Shown here: positions 59,962-64,000 of the stretch, in pieces
Layout of the letters: each line of letters begins with the position of its first letter
How positions within the stretch are numbered: position 1 is the first letter of the stretch
Source: Gentiana macrophylla
Taxonomy: Eukaryota; Streptophyta; Magnoliopsida; Gentianales; Gentianaceae
Direction: 5' to 3'
Length of the DNA stretch: 64,000 nt
Assembly: GCA_026214975.1 (NCBI GenBank)
Contig: CM047809.1
Coordinates: forward strand, 28,741,977-28,805,976
Translations under genes and position numbers: made by a program
The notes under the pieces: model-generated
Told to the model about the DNA's origin: nothing
The model's input: only the letters and a program-made list of their open reading frames with translations
Databases searched by the model: none

Positions 59962-59975
59962 TATATACACATTAA
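37455..59975 (+). CDS. Candidate small secreted cysteine-rich peptide gene; exons 37455-37503 and 59815-59975
   Basis: Exon 1 encodes MVERVSAFLFFVLVLT plus the first base of a Gly codon: a positive n-region and hydrophobic core, that is, a signal peptide. It ends at donor CCG|GTTAGT; read-through meets TAG at once. Exon 2 follows acceptor ATCATCAG at 59814, phase 1 matches, and it encodes IDEEYCQDEGCGIC followed by more cysteines. Five Cys are spaced C-x4-C-x2-C-x7-C-x8-C. After KCED the frame runs through a (TA)n microsatellite as seven Ile-Tyr pairs and stops at 59973. The predicted length is about 70 residues, and a signal-peptide intron is usual for plant defensin-like genes. The family is not recognised and the odd Cys number suggests a lost C-terminus. 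The exons lie on opposite sides of 22.3 kb of mobile DNA, so joining them is inference; the matching phase, strand and gene type support it. Confidence 0.5.
37630..38096 (+). repeat. LTR-like fragment at the left edge of the intron insertion
   Basis: Starts TGATGATATGTAGGCCCATT and contains a TATA box (CTATATAAAG, ~37925) and GGATACGTAGGCAG near 37985, a motif also present in the LTR-like segment at 60075-60787. Its first ~107 bp recur inverted at 59703-59811. The 3' side ends in a long hairpin at 38062-38136. Confidence 0.6.
38062..38136. repeat. 35-bp-arm hairpin
   Basis: The arm AGAATTACCCGATTACCC... (38062-38096) is complementary to 38102-38136 with one mismatch and a 5-nt loop. It marks a turn-around between the forward LTR fragment and the minus-strand gene that follows. 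Confidence 0.85.
38137..38405 (-). other. 3' flank of the minus-strand coiled-coil gene
   Basis: No frame of note. Composition and position fit a 3' untranslated region of the decayed minus-strand gene that ends at 38406. Confidence 0.35.
38406..40190 (-). pseudogene. Decayed multi-exon coiled-coil gene, probably element-borne
   Basis: The last exon (39026 to 38406) encodes a ~200-residue heptad-rich coiled coil (DITALQQKVILLDEANAKI, then many Glu/Lys/Gln), a segment ILAPALRRGYTLGVDEAKPA and a Pro-rich tail. Upstream exon-like pieces encode an acidic stretch (DLINIDIDEEEEIEQ, 39311-39520), a Ser-rich stretch (RSNSSSSSASDSTFNFEDMS, 39099-39284) and LFESPEKIARVIESEEVNSS (~40050). Plausible splice signals are GTAAGT/TTAG near 39113/39048 and an acceptor TTTGTAG near 39521. 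Frames do not join cleanly, so I call it a pseudogene. The layout resembles gag-like coiled-coil proteins of plant LTR elements (possibly the putative gypsy-type transposon family), but I do not recognise it firmly. Confidence 0.45.
40195..43080 (+). pseudogene. Copia-2 copy A: protease edge, integrase, RT and RNase H
   Basis: Begins abruptly with YEKVEDGSIVHMGNESKAIV (protease C-terminal side). Next come GAG-pre-integrase (WHARLGHVHFRGMLQMS), the integrase core (VTFIDDSSHFCYVYLLYT) and a one-base loss near 40925 that breaks the TDRGGEY motif. YTPQQNGIAERKNRTLKEM is present in a shifted frame. A 443-codon open stretch (41446-42777) carries RT with VKTAFLNGDLDEEIYMKQPE and YVDDMLIFGTN, and RNase H to GYSDASWISNENHSS. 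After TGA at 42775 the end decays but LADHLIKALAKDLF is readable near 42960. No gag or LTR at its 5' end; its 5' edge abuts the coiled-coil gene. Confidence 0.85.
43110..43654 (+). pseudogene. Copia-2 copy B, gag part
   Basis: Starts mid-gag (LLRLFGQFSMHKMAM, then IIEKLPPLGG) directly after the RNase H end of copy A, with no LTR between. Runs through a Lys/Asn-rich linker (KKNNNKRKFDSSNNKNKAK) to a broken zinc knuckle (GACWYYGK). Interrupted at 43654 by copia-3 (target duplication ATGAA) and continues at 57377. Confidence 0.8.
43655..45342 (+). repeat. Copia-3 5' LTR (1,688 bp)
   Basis: TATA box TATAAATAG at 44472-44480. Mismatches to the 3' LTR cluster where the 3' LTR reads CTGCTG or GCTGCA. 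Confidence 0.9.
45345..45358 (+). other. Copia-3 primer-binding site (tRNA-Met)
   Basis: TGGTATCGGAGCAA follows the 5' LTR after two bases. Confidence 0.85.
45450..47760 (+). pseudogene. Copia-3 gag and linker, fragmented
   Basis: Begins MDNTQYARTMLMCSLDRF near 45450. Gag core pieces are in changing frames to about 46070. Two zinc-knuckle-like blocks lie close together at 46320-46450; the second (FNCKKPGHFRPDCPD) is intact and the first degenerate, suggesting a local duplication. An acidic linker (46494-46856, 120 residues, with EKEALELEVGRLKAELRVLK coiled coil) and a basic Ser/Lys-rich linker (46859-47203) follow. Confidence 0.75.
47764..50925 (+). pseudogene. Copia-3 protease, integrase, RT and RNase H, fragmented
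   Basis: Protease: GCSRHMTKNKHWF near 47805, with the preceding DSG lost. GAG-pre-integrase WLWHKKLNHLNFDDINQL (48175) and CDACRKKVKR. Integrase core begins MDLFGPITPTSVTGKKYTLV near 48375 and then loses frame. RT: VYQMDVKSAFLNGILEEEV (49715), LYGLKQAPRAWYETL (49840), and QIYVDDIIFGS across a frame change near 49980. RNase H (50230-50925) is open and well kept: YSDSDYAGCKIDRKSTTGT, STAEAEYIAAGSCCAQVLWL, TKHIDVRHHFIRDHV and ending LADIFTKPLDSERF. Confidence 0.85.
50926..51583 (+). other. Copia-3 spacer between RNase H and env-like region
   Basis: No credible frame. A CTATATAAT at 51461-51469, ~115 bp before the next ATG, could be a TATA box for a separate downstream transcript. Confidence 0.4.
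51584..55508 (+). pseudogene. Copia-3 third coding region (SIRE env-like / coiled-coil), fragmented
   Basis: Starts MAERVEVQIESSQSVRGYVV and ends EQAEKARREREKRQ. Pieces in several frames are rich in Glu/Lys with coiled-coil character: an acidic stretch (53611-54162), LRTQLTDKNSRFEESMKMVN (54528-54776), and a C-terminal 115-residue piece (55161-55508). SIRE/Maximus copia elements carry an extra env-like frame between pol and the 3' LTR, and the position here is the same. No clear signal peptide or transmembrane segment is visible. Function unknown. Confidence 0.55.
55655..55675 (+). other. Copia-3 polypurine tract
   Basis: A purine-only run of A then GGGGAAAA directly before the 3' LTR. Confidence 0.75.
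55676..57376 (+). repeat. Copia-3 3' LTR (1,701 bp)
   Basis: Same ends as the 5' copy, TATA box near 56502, followed by target duplication ATGAA at 57377-57381. Confidence 0.9.
57377..58265 (+). pseudogene. Copia-2 copy B, protease to mid-integrase
   Basis: Continues the gag frame after copia-3: VSWWIDSGATRHVCKD (protease site, intact), GAG-pre-integrase WHARLGHVHFRRMLQMS, integrase FIDDCSRFCYVYLLYT and CTDRGGEYFDPPYFESCGI. It stops at SCGIRN, where the sequence folds back into copy C. One base loss near 57540 and another near 57650 break the frame. Confidence 0.85.
58266..59692 (-). pseudogene. Copia-2 copy C, inverted: gag knuckle to post-integrase
   Basis: On the minus strand: Lys/Asn linker and zinc knuckle (near 59690-59600), VSWWIDSGSTRHVCKDISWF (~59440), WHARLGHVHFRRMLQMS, integrase to KIKKL, a shift at the TDRGGEY motif, then the Ser/Gly region and IDCIFIGYV ending at ~58270. 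It lacks the copia-3 insertion and so shows the empty site. Together with copy B it forms a large inverted repeat. Confidence 0.85.
59697..59811 (-). repeat. Inverted fragment of the 37630 LTR-like sequence
   Basis: Complementary to 37630-37738 (CTGGTCAGCGTTTGGTGGTC ... GGGCCTACATATCATCA). It forms the right boundary of the intron insertion and supplies part of the apparent splice acceptor before exon 2. Confidence 0.85.
59914..59958 (+). repeat. (AT)n microsatellite inside exon 2
   Basis: 45 nt of alternating A and T. In the peptide frame it reads as Ile-Tyr pairs. Repeat-length change would alter the C-terminus. Confidence 0.95.
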
Positions 59976-60074
59976 GACAAGTCTTCTTTATATGTGCGTA
60001 TGATGTGAAATGATGAACAGTGAATTTGTCTTTATTAGATTTATTGTTGATAAAAAAAAACTCCACAGATACTG

Positions 60075-60787
60075 ACGATGCTATAAACCGTCTATGAATT
60101 AGTACGGGTCAATCTCTTATGTGATAACGATCCGAAACCCTAGAAACCCTAGTTTTTTCCAAAGAGGGACGTATTCTTTTATCTATTTAGACTGAGCTCT
60201 CCAGTTATTTCTAAGAGTTGCCTACGTATCCAATCGTTGAATTGGAATCAAGTCATTCGTAGTTCCTTAGGATTACTTATACATGTGGCCTCTCGCCCCT
60301 ATTACTTGTTGGGTAAGTATTATAATCAATTATTATTCCCTAAGGATATATACGAATAAATCCCTATTATTTAGAGATAATTATTGACACATTAAATGCC
60401 ACGATTGGAGTCATCATGACTTAGGATTCTTCCTTATTTATCTCTGATTACCCCTCACGTGGAATAACAGCCGGGTTGTACAGAGCGGCCTGCGCTCAGC
60501 CCCCAAAACTACTATGGCCAAACTGGGCAATTCCTCTTCGCCAGACCTTGGCCGACCTGCGGTGGCTGGAGGAGGAATTTGTACCGATCACCGACCTGAG
60601 GTTGACGATCTGCCCTTAGTTCGGCTTCTGGGGCCCCTGACCTTATAGCCCTAAGGTTAAGACCTAATCATTAATTAAGCCCCCCAAGGGTGACACGTGG
60701 CATAACTCGAGTCGGGTATCATCAGATACATAACCTAAATATGATACATTATTCGTCACGTTACTAGCCTATATTGCTCACGACACC
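60075..60787 (-). repeat. LTR-like segment, minus orientation
   Basis: On the minus strand it begins near TGTCGTGAGC (60787), has a TATA-like ATGTATAAGTAATC near 60290, and carries TTGGATACGTAGGCAACTC near 60220 (shared motif with 37985). It ends near 60075 after an AAACCCTAG stretch. Ends and target duplication are not certain. Confidence 0.45.
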
Positions 60788-61119
60788 AAAATTCAAATGC
60801 CTATATTTCATAGGACACAACAGTTAACGTACTCCGGCGACCAATTTGGTTATCGTATATTTAATTGGGTAAAAGGTAACAAATTAATTAAAATTAAATG
60901 ACTTTTTTTTTTTTTTTTTTTTTTTTTGGTTGAGAGAAATAAAAAAATGAGGGGTTTAAGTGTTTATCAGATAATTATTTTTTATAACCTGCATGTTTCT
61001 ACGTACCTGAATCAGAAAATTGTGATGAGGAAGAATGCTGATTGCGACGCGTGACCGTCTAAACCTGAATCTGAGCCAGAGCCGGCAGCAACAACATCGA
61101 TCTCTGCTTTGAGATAATT
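60788..61119. other. Flank with poly(T) run; possible exon remnant
   Basis: A poly(T) run of ~25 lies at ~60902-60927. 61011-61119 holds short Cys/Glu-coding frames after a CAG (see findings). Otherwise nothing. Confidence 0.35.
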
Positions 61120-61319
61120 AAGCATTTTAAAAATAAATATTATGTATGATTTCAAGTTTATGTATCCTTTGGTTTAAGAAGTTGTTCTGAATGTTCACAC
61201 CTTGGACCATCTATATATGATATTTTATGTTGAAAGTCTGTCTATCTATTTAATTATTTGCTGAGATCGATGATGTTTTGTTGTGTATGAATAATGAATG
61301 TCAGGTTGTATCTCATGTG

Positions 61320-62305
61320 TCGCCTTGTGTTTCTGCCGGCGTCCACCTGTATATTCCTTTCTTCCTCTTTCCACTAGTTTAACTTTTTTTGGGTGATGAG
61401 GCTCAGCAGTTTTGTGTTGATCATTCCTCTCCTCCGCCGGATCTGGCTTTTTCTAGCTTGCTTTCGGAGGCGGGTCTCTGATCGTGGTCATCGGCGTCTT
61501 CCTTTGCTTGGAGTTTCGTTGGTCTCCGGCTAGATTTCTTTGCTTCAGCCTGAGGTGGATGCTTCATCGTTGCCTTTTGAGCTCTCCCGTTGCTCGGCTC
61601 GCCATCTACTCTTGGCCTTTCTGCCATGTCCGGTGATCGGTGCCGGAATCTTGACTTCAATGGTGTTTTCCGGCGTCTTCTTCGGTTGGCTGCTTTCTTT
61701 TCGGGAGGAGGAGTCGGGCTTGTGGGCTCTCTTTTCCGTACGACGGCGGCTTGAGGCAGTGTTGTCTAGCGGTGTTATCGTTGTTTTAGCCTTTTCTCTG
61801 TATTCTCGTCTAGTGGTGGAGTTCTACCAAGTGGTTATGGGTGGTGTGCGGCGGCGTTCCGGCGTCGTGTGCCTCTCATATTCCCTCTAAGGCTCCGGGC
61901 TCTTAGGCGGCGTTTATGGTAGGCACTCTTTCTTCGGAGGTTTTAGTCTTTCTTTCGGGCTTCTCTCTCCGCTTGGAGGTGGCGGGCAGCTGCGGCGGTT
62001 TGCCGCCGGTGGATGATTTGGTTCATTGCTCCTCCCTTGGTTTCTATTCCGTTGCTAGATGTTTTGTAGTTTGTTCAGTTTGTACTAGATTTTAGTTTTT
62101 TTGTTGTGGGGTGAAGCTCCCGGCCTCTCTTGGCTTCTTCACCTCTTTTATCAAGCCTGTCTCATGGAGACTTTTGGTCTTAATAGCCTTGATTGGCATT
62201 GTTAGTGCGGCATTTGGCCGTGTTGTAGAACGGCTTTGGCCGTGTTGTAATCTTTATTTATTCGGTTATAATAAAGCTTTCGTATTTCGGGAAAAAAAAA
62301 AAAAA
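61320..62305 (+). mobile_element. Possible non-LTR retroposon ending in poly(A)
   Basis: About 1 kb that is clearly more GC-rich than its neighbours, with CGGCG/CCGGC clusters, ending in GGTTATAATAAAGC followed 20 nt later by ~15 A. This has the look of a reverse-transcribed RNA or a LINE deletion derivative. No reverse-transcriptase motif is seen and the start and target duplication are not found. Frames up to 116 codons show no recognisable domain. Confidence 0.4.
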
Positions 62306-62371
62306 AAGTAATTTAGTAAATGAATAAAAGATTAGAGCTAGCATTGATTGTACCTCAATGATCAATGGTGT

Positions 62372-62651
62372 CAGGGCCGGCTTGGTATTTTTTGGGCCGA
62401 AGGCAAATTCTTCGAATTAAGGCTTTTAATTCAAAGTTATATACATACTTATCGATTCGAATTAGGCGAAGTAACTTTGTTTGGGCCTTTATCGATTCGT
62501 GTAAAAAAATTGGGCATTTATACTAGGTTGGATCGGATTAATTGGATCTACACGGAATTTTTTTTTTTTAGTGAAACTTGTAATGTTAGGCTGCCGGCAC
62601 CGTTGGGCCTAAGACCACCGCCTCCTCTGTCTTCAAAGTGGGCCGACCCTG
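62372..62651. mobile_element. hAT-like MITE (280 bp)
   Basis: Terminal inverted repeats CAGGGCCGGC and GCCGACCCTG are of the hAT CAGGG type. The inside is AT-rich and non-coding. An 8-bp target duplication is not visible. Confidence 0.5.
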
Positions 62652-62985
62652 AGTAAAAGTATATCATGTCACAACCGTTGTGTTAATAGCATGCATTAAC
62701 CTTGATCGTTCGGTCAAGGACGAAAAAGCCAAGAAGCTTTTCTAGCATTTTAGAGCATTAAATGGATATAGCCCAATGGAACACAATGTGGGATGTCTCT
62801 TTTTAGATGCATGGAAATTGTTATGAGACATTTTGTACCACAATAAAATTTCCACAAAAAATACCACAACATACTTTTAAGTCATTGATTTTTATGGGAT
62901 TTATATGGTTCTATTAGAGATCAAAGAATAGATAAATATGATATTTAATTGAGAGATAGGATAGAGTCTAGAATCCCCATACTTC
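62652..62985. other. Intergenic, nothing seen
   Basis: AT-rich; no frame, repeat or element end recognised. Confidence 0.5.
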
Positions 62986-63140
62986 GTTTTACACAATCAG
63001 CACCCTGACTATGCCAAACTTAAAATCTTTGGCTCTAAGTGTTACCCTTACACTTGGGATTCCAAGAAGTACAAATTTGATCCAAAAACTTTGCCCTGCG
63101 TCTTTGTAGGATATATGTGGAAATATTACCTCAAAGGTGC
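62986..63140 (+). pseudogene. Copia integrase C-terminal fragment
   Basis: Encodes HPDYAKLKIFGSKCYPYTWD followed by KFDPKTLPCVFVGY, the linker between copia integrase and RT. Nothing of the rest of the element is present. Followed by a short tandem duplication (CCTCAATGAGTGC, twice, ~63145-63172). Confidence 0.75.
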
Positions 63141-63207
63141 AACCTCAATGAGTGCGACCTCAATGAGTGCTCTTATGCCTCTCTTGAGGACATGTTCAAA
63201 GATCATA

Positions 63208-63493
63208 TTTCGTGTATTATATTATTTGTACACTTTATTTATTTGTAAAAGACATATTAATTGTGATACATATAAACAATTAATATGTCAAACTCTAGTT
63301 TACTTTATGTCATAGACATAGCTTTTACTTTTACTTTTTGCATGCTTGCCGCCCACATCTACATACTCAAGTGGCCGCCCAAGCTAGCTAGCTAGTCTCT
63401 CTCTCAATTGTATCTATTTATATACCTTTCATATCAATGAATAAACTAAGTTGAAGTTTACTCTTGTGTTAACACATTCTCAAACTCTCTTCA
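63208..63493 (+). repeat. Copia-4 5' LTR (start uncertain)
   Basis: The 3' end is fixed at 63493 (CTCTCTTCA) by the primer-binding site that follows. The start is a guess at TGTATTATATT. A late-LTR TATA-like TATTTATATACC lies near 63413. Confidence 0.5.
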
Positions 63494-63506
63494 TGGTAGC
63501 AGAGCC
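63494..63506 (+). other. Copia-4 primer-binding site (tRNA-Met)
   Basis: TGGTAGCAGAGCC, one base off the usual TGGTATCAGAGC. Confidence 0.75.
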
Positions 63507-63552
63507 ATTTGTGTTCTAACTTTTTCATTTGCCAAAACTCATATTTCAAAGA

Positions 63553-64000
63553 ATGTCTTCCACATCCGACATTACTTCAACCTCGTGAGACTCTCAAAGA
63601 CCTCACCGATCCGGGAGTCTTGACAACTCCTCCTCTTATACAAACCATAGACTTGATGGTAACAACTATCTCTGTTATGGTCAAGGTCTATGAAAATGTA
63701 CATTTCTGGACAAAGTAAGATGGGATACTTATGCGGAACAAAACCCTTTTCTTTGGCCGAACCGACCCGGTTTTGAAGCATGGGACACAACAAATAATCA
63801 ACTCATGACCATCCTCACGAGGTCAATGACAAAAGAGATAAGTGAAAACTTTATGATGTATGATACTGCCAAAGAAATCTGGGATAATGCCAGAGATCTT
63901 TACTCCAAGAAGGATAATACATCTGAGGTATATGAACTAGAAGCTCAGATTCAAACTTGCAGGCAAGGGGATATGTCTGTAACTCAATATTTCAATCAAC
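63553..64000 (+). pseudogene. Copia-4 gag, N-terminal part, runs off the window
   Basis: Starts MSSTSDITSTS followed by a stop. The gag core is readable over three frames: WSRSMKMYISGQSKMGYL (~63680), then AWDTTNNQLMTILTRSM, ISENFMMYDTAKEIWDNARD and GDMSVTQYFNQ, a UBN2/copia gag domain. Frame changes near 63665 and 63775 break it. The remainder lies beyond position 64000. Confidence 0.8.

Noticed and set aside
61421..61890. Frames of 79 and 116 codons in the GC-rich segment
   Set aside because: Overlapping on both strands, explained by composition, with no recognised domain.
1304..64000. Bacterial-style defence system, operon or CRISPR array
   Set aside because: All long coding blocks are plant transposon domains, with introns and plant primer sites; no direct-repeat and spacer array is present.

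Overview
This window is repeat-rich plant nuclear DNA, most likely from a eudicot; the species cannot be told from the sequence. The evidence is the mix of CACTA (En/Spm-like), Ty1/copia and Ty3/gypsy elements typical of flowering plants (Athila-like, chromodomain Tekay/Del-like, SIRE/Maximus-like and Retrofit/Ale-like), primer-binding sites for plant tRNA-Met and tRNA-Asp, U2-type introns and low GC. I see no bacterial or organellar genes, no tRNA or rRNA genes and no CRISPR arrays.

Layout. 1-8128: a minus-strand CACTA transposon carrying a decayed TNP2-type transposase with three exons. Its promoter-side terminus is at 8128 and its other end lies outside the window. 8154-9010: a possible solo LTR, followed by AT-rich DNA and a MITE at 10059-10427. 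10497-36609: one copia element (copia-1) now spread over 26 kb, with target duplication CGTAG at both outer ends. An Athila-like gypsy (11714-22313, target duplication GGTAG) sits in its gag. A chromodomain gypsy (25531-35845) lies in an inverted LTR fragment (35846-36464), which itself lies in the copia-1 3' LTR. That gypsy carries a solo LTR (30078-31895, target duplication TGAAG) inside its RNase H.

37455-59975: a candidate host gene for a small secreted cysteine-rich peptide. Exon 1 encodes a signal peptide (37455-37503) and exon 2 five cysteines (59815-59975). The 22.3 kb intron is filled with mobile DNA: an LTR fragment at each end in inverted orientation, a decayed minus-strand coiled-coil gene, three rearranged pieces of one copia family (copia-2) and a complete SIRE-like copia (copia-3, 43655-57376, target duplication ATGAA). 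60075-64000: an inverted LTR-like segment, a retroposon-like unit ending in poly(A), a hAT-like MITE, a copia integrase scrap and the 5' end of a further copia element running off the window.

No pathway is encoded. The items most worth following up are the TE-split peptide gene, the 21-22 bp phased palindromes in the LTRs of two unrelated gypsy families, an intron-like 93-nt segment between gag and protease, the gag-after-RNase-H and fold-back arrangement of copia-2, and decay patterns (CAA/CAG to stop; LTR mismatches at CTG/CAG) that bear on whether the frameshifts are biological or technical.
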